The notes: generated by a model not told the origin, from the sequence alone. A DNA stretch of 22,241 bases from an uncultured Oscillospiraceae bacterium (GCA_910579725.1 CAJTUD010000050.1:1-22241); one strand, 5' to 3'. Positions 6,250 to 16,928 are shown, numbered from the stretch's first letter. Numbers and translations: made by a program.

Positions 6250-9200
6250 TCAGACAATTCCAAAAAACCTGTCAAAGAATGCCTTTAATCTGTCAATGAT
6301 TCCCTGTTTCCTGGCTGCGCGGTTCCCTCCGCCAAAGCGCGACACCGGCGGCATCAGCCGGTCAATATCCGTTCCGGAGGTTTTGATTTCTCCGGCTTGC
6401 AGCGAGGTTTCAATATATCGCCGGGTTTCCTCTGGCTTGAGCCTTTCCTCTGCAATGAGAGCCGTCAGCTCCAGTTCTTTCTGCTGCATGACAAAGCTGC
6501 GCCATTCCAGAAAAACGTCATCAACACTGTTGATTCCGGAAATAAAGTTCTCAATCAGGGCTTTCTTGCTCCTAAGCTCCGGGCTGGCATCCACGGCTTT
6601 CCGGATGGTGATCAAAATTTCCCTGTCCTCGCTGTGTGAGTCATGATATTTTTTTACCAGCAGCAAAATGTAGTCGATGTTGATTTCAACCTGCCGGATC
6701 AGCTCTACCTCAAAGACAATATCATCGTCGATATCGGAGCTTGTCCCCTTCTTTCGCCGCTCGGCCCAATGGTCTTTCAAGTCCTGATACCGCCCCAGAT
6801 AGTCCTGCAAATCCCGCTCAGACAAGACGTCGCAGCTCTGGAACGCATCAAAGGAAGTCAGAATGTTCCGGATCCGCAGGATCGAGCCAAACAGAGAAAT
6901 GAAGTCCTTTTTGTTCTGTTCTCCGATGATTTGCGGCTCAGACAGCGGAAACCCTGCCAACAGCTTTTGGATAAGCGCTTCATAGCCGGGATGCTCGATG
7001 CCGTCGTCATCCATATAGCCGCTGAAATAGTCCTGAAAACTTCGCAGCAGCACAATACCGCCCGCCTGCTTGTCCCCAAAGAGTGCGATGGCATCGTCCA
7101 CCCGCTTTTGCAGATTGCGGAAGCAGACAATATTGCCGAAAGTCTTGATGGAATTGAGGATACGGTTGGTGCGGGAAAACGCCTGAATCAATCCATGCAT
7201 CTTGAGATTTTTGTCCACCCACAGGGTGTTCAGCGTCGTGGCGTCAAAGCCGGTCAGAAACATATTGACGACAATCAGCAGGTCGATCTCCCGGTTTTTC
7301 ATGCGCAGGGACACGTCTTTGTAGTAGTTCTGGAATTTATCTCCGGAGGTGTCGTAGTTGGTGTGGAACATCTCGTTATAATCCCCGATGGCCTGTTCCA
7401 GAAAATCCCGGGAGCTCTGGTCCAGAGCGGAGGTGTCCTCCGGGTTCTCCTCGTCCAGAATGCCGTCTGTTTCCGCCTCGTTGGCCCCGTAGCTGTAAAT
7501 GATAGCGACCCTCAGCCGTTTGCTGGGGTCTGCCGCCATTTGCCGTTTGAACTCGGCATAGTAGAGCTTTGCCATAGCGACGGAGGCCACCGCGAAGATG
7601 GAGTTGAAGCCGATGAGCCTCTGCTTTTTCTTGATTTCCTCCACCTGAGATTTTCCGGCGGAAGCAATTTGGGAAATATTGGTCAGAGCATGGAAAACAT
7701 AGGTCTTATCCCCGCGATAGGTCTTTTGGTGGAAGTGCTCCAGTATATACCGGGTAACAAGCTCAATCCGCTGGGGAGCCATATACGCCTTTTCCCGGTT
7801 GATGTCCCACACCTGTTCGTCGATCATCTCCTCGTCCATGCCCATGGTTTTGTAGTAGTCCACGTGGAAGGGCAGGACGTTCTTATCGTTGATGGCGTCC
7901 ACGATAGTGTATGTATGCAGCCGGTCGCCAAAGGTCTGCTCGGTGGTGCGGAACTGGGGGTTGCCGCTCCTGCTGGCGTTGGGCGTGAAAATCGGCGTTC
8001 CGGTAAAACCGAACAGGTGGTACTTTTTGAAATTCTTCACAATGGCCGTGTGCATGTCTCCGAACTGGCTGCGGTGGCACTCGTCGAAGATCATCACAAC
8101 ATGCTTGTCATAGACCCCATGCCCCTTGTTTTTCGCCGCAAAGGTAGATAGCTTTTGGATGGTAGTGATGATAATTTTTGCGTTGGGGTCCTCCAACTGC
8201 TTTTTCAAAATGGGGGTGGAGGTGTTGGAGTTGGCCGCTCCCTTCTCAAAGCGGTCGTACTCCTTCATGGTCTGGTAGTCCAGATCTTTCCGGTCCACCA
8301 CGAACAGCACCTTGTCTATGCAGGGCAATAACGAGGCCAGCCGGGCGGTTTTGAAACTGGTAAGTGTCTTGCCGGAGCCGGTAGTATGCCAGATGTATCC
8401 GCCGCCTGCTATGGAACCGTATTTCTTATAATTGCTCGCAATTTCGATACGGTTCAAAATCCGTTCCGTGGCGGTGATCTGATAGGGCCTCATGACCATC
8501 AGCATCTGCTCCGAGGAAAAAATGCAGTACCGCGTCAGCACGTTCAAAAGGGTGTGTTTGGAAAAAAATGTCCTGGTGAAGTCCATCAAATCCGGCAGGA
8601 TCCGGTTATTGGCGTCAGCCCAGAAGGAAGTAAACTCAAAGCTGCTGCTGGTCTTTTTCTTCTTGGCGGCGGCAGAGACGGCACCTTGAATGGCGTTCCG
8701 CCGGGTGGTGTTGGAATAATACTTGGTGTTCGTGCCGTTGGATATAACGAAAATCTGCACATAGTCGTACAGGCCGCTGCCCGCCCAAAAGCTGTCCCGC
8801 TGGTAGCGGCCAATCTGATGGAACGCCTCCCGGATGGCCACGCCCCGGCGCTTCAGCTCGATATGGACCAGAGGCAGGCCGTTCACCAGGACAGTCACAT
8901 CATAACGGTTATCATACTGTGCCCCGTCCTCCTTGCCAACGGCGTACTGGTTGATGACCTGAAGGCGGTTGCTGTGGATATTCTTCTTGTCGATGAGCGT
9001 GATATTCTTGCTCTCGCCGGTGTCCCGCCGGAGGACCTGTACAAAGTCCTCCTGGATGCGGCGGGTCTTGTCCTCGATGCCGTCGTTGGCTTTGGCAATG
9101 CACTCGCTGAAAAAGCGGTCCCACTCGGAATCAGTGAAGGCATAGCCGTTGAGCTCCTCCAGCTTTTTGCGGAGGTTGGCAATCAGCCCAGCCTCGGAGT

Positions 9201-9360
9201 GGATGGGAAGATACTCATAGCCCTGTTCACAGAGCAGGCGGATAAATTCCCGCTCCAGCTCCGCCTCGCTCTGGTAGCTGTCGGAGCGAGTTTTGACCGG
9301 TTCGTATTCGGTTACTACCGTGTCTTCGGTGGTCCGGGCGACGATGTTGAAATAGCTCAT
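6250..9360 (-). CDS. hsdR: Type I restriction endonuclease subunit R
   Basis: 1036 residues, full length for an EcoR124-type HsdR, the translocating and cleaving subunit of a type I restriction enzyme. The N-terminal nuclease has D154 followed by IELK (E168, K170), the D-x13-E-x-K arrangement of EcoR124I, then the Q-rich motif FHQIGRYQRDSF. The superfamily 2 motor follows: Walker A TTGSGKT (326-332), DECH box (426-429) and motif III GFTGTP. The C-terminal part is helical and would contact the methylase core. The ATG overlaps the hsdS stop (ATGA), so it is the last gene of the operon. I see no frameshift or missing catalytic residue, so it should be active. No clear terminator follows before the thyX promoter. 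Confidence 0.96.
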   Translation of the reverse strand: MSYFNIVARTTEDTVVTEYEPVKTRSDSYQSEAELEREFIRLLCEQGYEYLPIHSEAGLIANLRKKLEELNGYAFTDSEWDRFFSECIAKANDGIEDKTRRIQEDFVQVLRRDTGESKNITLIDKKNIHSNRLQVINQYAVGKEDGAQYDNRYDVTVLVNGLPLVHIELKRRGVAIREAFHQIGRYQRDSFWAGSGLYDYVQIFVISNGTNTKYYSNTTRRNAIQGAVSAAAKKKKTSSSFEFTSFWADANNRILPDLMDFTRTFFSKHTLLNVLTRYCIFSSEQMLMVMRPYQITATERILNRIEIASNYKKYGSIAGGGYIWHTTGSGKTLTSFKTARLASLLPCIDKVLFVVDRKDLDYQTMKEYDRFEKGAANSNTSTPILKKQLEDPNAKIIITTIQKLSTFAAKNKGHGVYDKHVVMIFDECHRSQFGDMHTAIVKNFKKYHLFGFTGTPIFTPNASRSGNPQFRTTEQTFGDRLHTYTIVDAINDKNVLPFHVDYYKTMGMDEEMIDEQVWDINREKAYMAPQRIELVTRYILEHFHQKTYRGDKTYVFHALTNISQIASAGKSQVEEIKKKQRLIGFNSIFAVASVAMAKLYYAEFKRQMAADPSKRLRVAIIYSYGANEAETDGILDEENPEDTSALDQSSRDFLEQAIGDYNEMFHTNYDTSGDKFQNYYKDVSLRMKNREIDLLIVVNMFLTGFDATTLNTLWVDKNLKMHGLIQAFSRTNRILNSIKTFGNIVCFRNLQKRVDDAIALFGDKQAGGIVLLRSFQDYFSGYMDDDGIEHPGYEALIQKLLAGFPLSEPQIIGEQNKKDFISLFGSILRIRNILTSFDAFQSCDVLSERDLQDYLGRYQDLKDHWAERRKKGTSSDIDDDIVFEVELIRQVEINIDYILLLVKKYHDSHSEDREILITIRKAVDASPELRSKKALIENFISGINSVDDVFLEWRSFVMQQKELELTALIAEERLKPEETRRYIETSLQAGEIKTSGTDIDRLMPPVSRFGGGNRAARKQGIIDRLKAFFDRFFGIV

Positions 9361-10508
9361 GCGGTCAGCTCCTTAAACGTCAGTAGTTTGTCCCGGTAAT
9401 ATTCATACTGCTTTTGCCGCGCCGCAATCTCAGCGGGCAGGCCGGAGGTCAGGTCGTTGCAGAGGGCGTCAAAGCTGTCGAGAATGGCGACGATGTGCTG
9501 TTGAATTGCCAGCAAAGGAACATAAACTCGAATATTAGAAAAATCACTTGCAGAAAGAAATGGTTGGTTCCCCTTCACCTTGTTTTCCAAGTTAGCGGAA
9601 ATCAAAACATGATATAAATACCTTGATAGAACAATATCTCTATATGGTGTGCAGACTGTACCATTATAAGTAACAAAGTGTTTCCCACTGCCCCATGTAA
9701 CACTCCCAGCCGACCCAATATGACCAACAATTGGAGCATCCTCACTATTGAAAATATCTGTATAACCGACTATACCATTACAACCATACACCGGATATTG
9801 TCCGCCATTTTGCGGTATTTTGTTCCCTTTTCCATAATGAAGATTACACACTTCTCCAATCTTTTTATATTCTCCTATGACGTTGGAGGTCAGCAGCTTG
9901 TCATGATAGTATTCGTACTGTTTTTTTCTCGCTGTAAGCTCCGCTGTAAGCTCCGCTGTAAGCTCCGCTGTAAGCTCCGTGAAATTGTCCAGAATCTGGA
10001 CAATTTCACACTGCACTGGCAGTGGGGGGATAGGGAACCGGAATTTTGCAAATTTTTTCATATCCACAGATGCAAAGTTACTTTGATTCAAACATTCCTT
10101 ACAATACTGATCTAACCTAAAGCAATAGTAGAATAGGAACTTTATATTGAATAGATGCTGATGTTCTGGTTTCAAAGCTAAACAAGTAAATCTTTGATTT
10201 GCTAAAGATGGCACCGTAATTAAGGCGTGTTCCCCAATTGTCGCAGATGTTGCCACAATAATAGAGTTAGCAGGAAATAGTTCTCCCTTTACTGCGCTCC
10301 GCGAGACCATTTGAGTCGCCCTTGAAAGAATACGTCCATTTTCACGAATATCCTCCATACGAAACCATGGCACTGTCCCATTTTCCCAAAACTCTTTATT
10401 CGATTTTGATGGCGTATAGCCGTTGCGAGTATTGAAAATGGTGGATAGTTCTTTATACTCCACCCCAGCAGGGCAAAGCTCTTGAAGCAGTTGTTCAAGT
10501 TTATTCAT
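9357..10508 (-). CDS. hsdS: Type I restriction-modification specificity subunit S
   Basis: 383 residues. Two target-recognition domains (about 1-157 and 210-330) each precede a conserved helical region. The central one is FPIPPLPVQCEIVQILDNF, then TELTA repeats and RKKQYEYYHDKLL. The C-terminal one is IQQHIVAILDSF, then ARQKQYEYYRDKLL. This is the normal pseudo-symmetric HsdS plan, each domain reading one half of a bipartite DNA site. ELTA is repeated four times at residues 178-193, encoded by perfect 12-bp units. The recognition domains are clearly richer in A+T than hsdR and hsdM, as expected for exchanged cassettes. The ATG at 10508 follows AGGTGGTGAG. Target sequence unknown. Confidence 0.95.
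   Translation of the reverse strand: MNKLEQLLQELCPAGVEYKELSTIFNTRNGYTPSKSNKEFWENGTVPWFRMEDIRENGRILSRATQMVSRSAVKGELFPANSIIVATSATIGEHALITVPSLANQRFTCLALKPEHQHLFNIKFLFYYCFRLDQYCKECLNQSNFASVDMKKFAKFRFPIPPLPVQCEIVQILDNFTELTAELTAELTAELTARKKQYEYYHDKLLTSNVIGEYKKIGEVCNLHYGKGNKIPQNGGQYPVYGCNGIVGYTDIFNSEDAPIVGHIGSAGSVTWGSGKHFVTYNGTVCTPYRDIVLSRYLYHVLISANLENKVKGNQPFLSASDFSNIRVYVPLLAIQQHIVAILDSFDALCNDLTSGLPAEIAARQKQYEYYRDKLLTFKELTA
9930..9979 (-). repeat. 12-bp tandem repeats in hsdS (ELTA x4)
   Basis: Four perfect tandem copies of the plus-strand unit CGCTGTAAGCTC plus two further bases. On the coding strand each unit reads GAGCTTACAGCG and adds E-L-T-A without changing frame. It lies between the two recognition domains, at the place where EcoR124 carries its TAEL repeats. 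An A7 run (coding strand, 9921-9927) follows directly. Confidence 0.97.
9979..10009. repeat. Perfect inverted repeat in hsdS central region
   Basis: GTGAAATTGTCCAG at 9979-9992 and its exact reverse complement at 9996-10009 are separated by AAT. It can also be viewed as 12-bp arms around a 7-bp centre. It codes for the conserved EIVQILDNF segment, directly abutting the 12-bp tandem repeats. Confidence 0.95.
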
Positions 10509-10522
10509 GCTCTCACCACCTT

Positions 10523-11161
10523 TTATAACTTAATTCCATCAGCAAGTTTTTCCTCTATCTTTTCCGAAATTATGCAGTGATAAATACTATCAAGCTTCTC
10601 TATGTTATCAAAAAGATTAGTTTCTGATGCACTTTCTTTTGCCCGCTGCTGAGATTCTTCTAATTTCATAGGATATTTCGCATTTTGTTTATGCAAGCGG
10701 TTTAGCAGAATTTGTTGTTTATACATCGACATCAGTAGTTCTTTGTATTGCTTGACAAAGCAACCCGCTTTTCTTCCCGCTTCAGAGTTCCAAAGCAACT
10801 CTAACTCAACAGCATTTTTCTCGAGCATTTCTAACTTTGTCAACAAAATTTTTTGGTCTTCATCATGTAAAGGCTTGTCAATAGCAGAACACATCTGCTC
10901 TAATGCACTACAATTTGTAAGCATAGAGAATTGAAAGTCTACCATCTTATAAATCGAATCCTTGTCCACAAATAAATGACGGTTGCCGTTATATAAAGAA
11001 AGTAGGGCTTTAAACAAAAGATACTTATCAATCCTTCTGTCAAACAGCTGTTGTTTATTGCTTAATTTAATTTGCTTTTGTGTCTGAAACAATGCAATAA
11101 TGGATAGACAAACAGCGATAATAGATATCCAAGTATCTGGATTTGTAAAGTATTTATACAT
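10523..11161 (-). CDS. Membrane-anchored protein of unknown function inside the hsd operon
   Basis: 212 residues, no family recognised. A single hydrophobic segment (about residues 10-27, TWISIIAVCLSIIALF) with short flanks predicts an N-terminal membrane anchor. The rest is a soluble, highly charged, mostly helical domain with likely coiled-coil stretches (about 85-125 and 135-190). It is markedly A+T-rich compared with hsdM and hsdR, a sign of separate acquisition. Its ATG overlaps the hsdM stop by one base (TAATG), with GAGGG inside the hsdM end as ribosome-binding site. hsdS starts 14 bp after its stop, so it is built into the operon. Possibilities are a defence accessory, a regulator of the restriction complex, or a passenger gene. 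Confidence 0.8.
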   Translation of the reverse strand: MYKYFTNPDTWISIIAVCLSIIALFQTQKQIKLSNKQQLFDRRIDKYLLFKALLSLYNGNRHLFVDKDSIYKMVDFQFSMLTNCSALEQMCSAIDKPLHDEDQKILLTKLEMLEKNAVELELLWNSEAGRKAGCFVKQYKELLMSMYKQQILLNRLHKQNAKYPMKLEESQQRAKESASETNLFDNIEKLDSIYHCIISEKIEEKLADGIKL

Positions 11162-12726
11162 TAGTATCCCTCTATTTCCCTAATAATTCTATCAATCTCA
11201 TCCCGCAGCACCTGCTCCCGCGCCACAATCTCCCCGATCTCGGCGTTGAGCTTCCCAATATCGATTTTCTCCCGTGTGTCCTCCGCCTCCACGTAGGTGC
11301 TGACGGACAGATTGTACTCATTCCCGGCAATCTCACTGTACTCCGCCAGGTGGGAAAAGTGTCTGACCTCCTCCCGGCCGGAAAAAACGGATACAATGTG
11401 CCGGATGTTCTCCGCCGTCAGCCGGTTGTTGTTCGTCACCTTGACACACTCGCCGGAAGCGTCGATAAACAGAGTACGGTTGTCCTCCTTGCCCTTTTTC
11501 AGCACCATGATACAGGTGGCGATGCTCGTCCCGAAAAACAGGTTTGCCGGAAGCTGGATCACACAGTCGATAAAGTTGTTGTCCACAAGATATTGCCGGA
11601 TCTTCTTTTCCGCGCCGCCCCGGTACATGATGCCGGGAAAGCAGACGATAGCCGCCGTCCCATTTGCCGCCAGCCAGGACAGGGAGTGCATGATAAAGGC
11701 CAGATCGGCCTTGGATTTGGGAGCCAGCACACCGGCCGGAGCAAACCGGGGATCGTTGATAAGGGTGGCGTCGCCGTCCCCCGCCCACTTGATGGAGTAG
11801 GGCGGATTACTGACAATCAGCTCAAAAGGCTCGTCGTCCCAGTGCTGGGGAGCGGTCAGCGTGTCCTCGCAGGCGATATCGAATTTGTCAAAGCCCACGT
11901 CGTGGAGAAACATATTGATGCGGCACAGGTTGTAGGTGGTGATGTTGATCTCCTGCCCGAAGTAGCCGAACTGTACGCCGTCCTTACCCAGCACCTTGGT
12001 GGCCTTCAGCAGCAGCGAGCCGGAACCGCAGGCCGGGTCGTAGACCTTGTTGACCTTTGTCTTGCCCACCGTCCCCAACCGGGTCAGCAGCTCCGACACA
12101 TCGGAGGGCGTGAAGAATTCGCCCCCGCTTTTTCCGGCGTTGGAGGCGTACATGGTCATTAAAAATTCGTAGGCATCCCCAAAGGCGTCGATGCTATGTC
12201 CCCGGACCTCGCCCAGGTTCATGCCTCCGATGCCGCCCAAAAGCTTCGTCAGCTTTTCGTTGCGCTTGGCGACAGTGGCCCCCAGCTTATTGCTGTTCAC
12301 ATCGAAATCATCAAACAGTCCGGAGAAGCACTGTTCGGAGGAGCTGCCCTTGGCTGAGTTCTCGATATGCCGAAAGATCTTCTCCAGCGTTTCGTTTAAA
12401 TTTTTGTCCTGGGAGGCTCTGGCCTGGACGTTGCAGAACAGCTCGGAGGGCAGCATGAAAAAGCCCTTTTCCTGCACCAATCCCTCCCGCGCCTCCTCCG
12501 CCTCCGCGTCGGAGAGCCGGGCGTAGTCGAAGCCGTCGTTCCCGGCGGCGATCTCCCCGGCGTTGACGTATTCGGTCAGATTTTCCGAGATATACCGGTA
12601 GAACATCGTACCAAGCACATAGCTCTTGAAGTCCCAGCCGTCCACGCTGCCCCGCAGCTCGTCGGCAATGGCCCAGATTGCCCGATGGAGCTCCTCGCGC
12701 TCCTGCTCTTTCTTCATATCGCCCAT
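11161..12726 (-). CDS. hsdM: Type I restriction-modification DNA methyltransferase subunit M
   Basis: 521 residues, complete. An N-terminal helical domain (KSYVLGTMFYRYISENLTEY) is followed by an adenine-N6 methyltransferase with the SAM-binding motif DPACGSG (230-236) and catalytic NPPY (307-310). The C-terminal helices contact HsdS. Two HsdM with one HsdS form the modification enzyme, which protects the host site. Overall type and the EcoR124-like partner subunits suggest type IC. The start at 12726 is supported by AGGAGG 9 bases upstream; an in-frame ATG three codons later is less well placed. It is the first gene of the four-gene operon and has a consensus promoter of its own. Confidence 0.96.
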   Translation of the reverse strand: MGDMKKEQEREELHRAIWAIADELRGSVDGWDFKSYVLGTMFYRYISENLTEYVNAGEIAAGNDGFDYARLSDAEAEEAREGLVQEKGFFMLPSELFCNVQARASQDKNLNETLEKIFRHIENSAKGSSSEQCFSGLFDDFDVNSNKLGATVAKRNEKLTKLLGGIGGMNLGEVRGHSIDAFGDAYEFLMTMYASNAGKSGGEFFTPSDVSELLTRLGTVGKTKVNKVYDPACGSGSLLLKATKVLGKDGVQFGYFGQEINITTYNLCRINMFLHDVGFDKFDIACEDTLTAPQHWDDEPFELIVSNPPYSIKWAGDGDATLINDPRFAPAGVLAPKSKADLAFIMHSLSWLAANGTAAIVCFPGIMYRGGAEKKIRQYLVDNNFIDCVIQLPANLFFGTSIATCIMVLKKGKEDNRTLFIDASGECVKVTNNNRLTAENIRHIVSVFSGREEVRHFSHLAEYSEIAGNEYNLSVSTYVEAEDTREKIDIGKLNAEIGEIVAREQVLRDEIDRIIREIEGY

Positions 12727-12777
12727 AAACGGCTTCCTCCTATGTCAACAATCCCAGAAATATGTCAGATATATCAG

Positions 12778-12806
12778 ATTGTAGCATAAACCGAAGGCCT
12801 TTTCAA
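12778..12806 (-). promoter_or_regulatory. Promoter of the hsd operon
   Basis: Minus-strand TTGAAA (12801-12806), a 17-bp spacer and TACAAT (12778-12783) with TG one base upstream (extended -10). It lies about 50 bp before the hsdM start. The downstream TCAGATATATCAGA stretch is a short direct repeat that might bind a regulator. Confidence 0.75.
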
Positions 12807-13010
12807 TCTGCCGGGTGTGATTTGTCTGAAGATTGCGCGTCAGAGATCAGGAGTATGATGTTCCGGCCTGACGCTGGGCATGGTGTCATCGATACGCTTG
12901 TTCCCACCATCAAGGCGGATGGGGAGCATGTTGAAAGGATGTGGAGGATTCCGGTGCTGTACTCCTGCTGGTTTTTCCTTTCAGAAACTCCATGAAGCGC
13001 ACAAAACAAC
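12807..13010. other. Non-coding spacer between ppdK and hsdM
   Basis: The whole gap from 12727 to 13091 contains the hsd promoter, this stretch and the ppdK terminator. Short frames here (77 codons on plus at 12762-12995, 75 on minus at 12803-13030) overlap each other, cross the promoter or terminator and resemble nothing I recognise. It could be a decayed gene fragment at the edge of the hsd insertion. Confidence 0.4.
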
Positions 13011-13046
13011 CGGGGCATATCACCCTGCATCTGGTGATATGCCCCG
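13011..13046 (-). terminator. Terminator of ppdK
   Basis: A perfect 14-bp stem (13011-13024 with 13033-13046) with an 8-base loop lies 45 bases past the ppdK stop. On the minus strand it is followed by GTTGTTTTGT. The U-tract is interrupted but the stem is strong. Confidence 0.8.
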
Positions 13047-13091
13047 ATACTATATCATTTCGGCTTGCTTTATCAGATTTTTTCGGATATC

Positions 13092-15728
<2,637 letters not shown>

Positions 15729-15792
15729 GGGTGAAATTCCTCCTGTATCAATATAAAATAAAAATTTTTCGAAATATTGAGTTAACAAATCT

Positions 15793-15821
15793 ATTATAAG
15801 AGGGAAATCTGCGCTTTGCAA
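15793..15821 (-). promoter_or_regulatory. Promoter of ppdK
   Basis: Minus-strand TTGCAA (15816-15821), a 17-bp spacer and a perfect TATAAT (15793-15798). The predicted leader is about 58 bases and A+T-rich, typical of a strongly expressed gene. Confidence 0.82.
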
Positions 15822-15902
15822 GAGGAATTATTCAATTTGTTGGAAATTTTAAGGAAAATTTTTTACCGGCAACGTTTCCTGTATTCTTTTTTCCGTTTGC
15901 TG

Positions 15903-15932
15903 TTGATTTTCTTCGCCGGGGTGTGATAAAAT
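15903..15932 (+). promoter_or_regulatory. Promoter of holB-ricT
   Basis: TTGATT (15903-15908), an 18-bp spacer and TAAAAT (15927-15932) with TGA directly before it (extended -10). A small CCGCCTC/GAGGCGG hairpin (15958-15974) lies in the leader just ahead of the GGAGGGAGGA ribosome-binding site. Confidence 0.62.
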
Positions 15933-15995
15933 AGAAGTGATTTTGCATCTGCTCTGTCCGCCTCCGGGAGGCGGCGGGCGGGAGGGAGGACAACC

Positions 15996-16841
15996 TTGAC
16001 GGCATCGGAGCGTCTGACAATTCCCGGCGAGCCCCTTCTGACCCGGCGGCTGCGGGAGGCCGCGGCCCGCGGTGCGCTGGGCCACGCGTCCGTCGTCAGC
16101 GGCCAGGGGGATCTGGCCCCGGCGGCCCGTTTTCTTGCCGCCGCCCTTCAGTGCGCTCAGGCGGACAGTCCCTGCGGGACGTGCCCCCACTGCCGGAAGG
16201 TGGCCCGGGGAATTCACCCGGATGTGATCACCGTAACGGATCCGGAGCACAAGAACATTTCTGTGGACGTTCTGCGGGAGGTGGTGTCCGGGGCCAGCAC
16301 CCTGCCCAACGAGGGCCGGAGGAAGGTCTATATTTTCCCCGACTGCTCCCTGATGGACGGCAAGGCGCAGAACGTGCTGCTGAAGGTGATCGAGGACGGC
16401 CCGCCTCACGCGGCTTTCATTTTCTGCGCCCGCAACAGCGCGGCGCTGCTGCCCACCATCCGCAGCCGGACCACGCAGTGGAAGCTCTCCCCCCCGCCGG
16501 AACCGAAGGAGGAACCGGACGGCAGGGCTCTGGAGCTGTGCGAGCTGATCTGCACCGGCGGAGCGCCGGCGCTGGCGGCCTTCTGCGCGGAGCTGGAGGG
16601 GGAGAAGATATCCCGGGAGGAGCTCAGGGAGCTTCTCTCCCGCGCCAGGGATCTGCTGGCGTCCGCGCTGGCCGCCGTATATACGGGGCAGGGTTCCGCG
16701 GCGGCGGAGCGGCTGGCTGGAGCGGGAAAATATAAGCTCTCTGCGGCGGCGGAGAGTCTGGACGGATTTATCCGGCAGTGTAACTATAATATCGGAGTAG
16801 GGCATCTGCTGGGGGCGCTGGCAGTGGAGCTGGGGGGATGA
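15996..16841 (+). CDS. holB: DNA polymerase III delta prime subunit
   Basis: 281 residues from a TTG start 5 bases after GGAGGGAGGA; no ATG or GTG fits as well. Delta prime is the rigid stator of the clamp loader that places the sliding clamp on DNA. Visible are the zinc-knuckle cysteines C53, C60, C63 and C66 (CGTCPHC) and the segment KVYIFPDCSLMDGKAQNVLLKVIEDGP typical of DnaX-like clamp-loader proteins. The sensor-like region TIRSRTTQW follows. The Walker A region (SGQGDLAPAARF) lacks the usual GK-S/T, consistent with a subunit that need not hydrolyse ATP. It is a little shorter than the usual 320-330 residues. Followed at 87 bp by ricT, an order also found in Bacillus subtilis (holB-yaaT). 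Confidence 0.88.
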   Translation: MTASERLTIPGEPLLTRRLREAAARGALGHASVVSGQGDLAPAARFLAAALQCAQADSPCGTCPHCRKVARGIHPDVITVTDPEHKNISVDVLREVVSGASTLPNEGRRKVYIFPDCSLMDGKAQNVLLKVIEDGPPHAAFIFCARNSAALLPTIRSRTTQWKLSPPPEPKEEPDGRALELCELICTGGAPALAAFCAELEGEKISREELRELLSRARDLLASALAAVYTGQGSAAAERLAGAGKYKLSAAAESLDGFIRQCNYNIGVGHLLGALAVELGG

Positions 16842-16906
16842 CTTCTTCCCCCGCGTCGGTCCGGACCGATTGAAGAAGAATCCATCCTTCGCGCCCACAG
16901 GGCGCG
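16842..16906 (+). promoter_or_regulatory. Two hairpins in the holB-ricT spacer
   Basis: CTTCTTC (16842-16848) pairs with GAAGAAG (16872-16878) around the palindrome CGGTCCGGACCG (16857-16868). Then CGCGCCC (16890-16896) pairs with GGGCGCG (16900-16906) over an ACA loop. Neither has a T-tract, so they look like processing or stability elements rather than terminators. Confidence 0.45.
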
Positions 16907-16928
16907 GGAGAAAAGAGGAAACAAAACT

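Noticed and set aside
9930..9979. CRISPR or satellite array
   Set aside because: The 12-bp units are contiguous, without spacers, and code for ELTA in hsdS.
12762..13030. Small frames of 75-81 codons between hsdM and ppdK
   Set aside because: They overlap each other on both strands, start within the hsd promoter or run into the terminator stem, lack good ribosome-binding sites and match nothing I know.
15729..15821. N-terminal extension of PPDK from the ATG at 15821
   Set aside because: The ATG is within the -35 box; the GTG at 15728 has AGGAGG upstream and gives the standard N-terminus.
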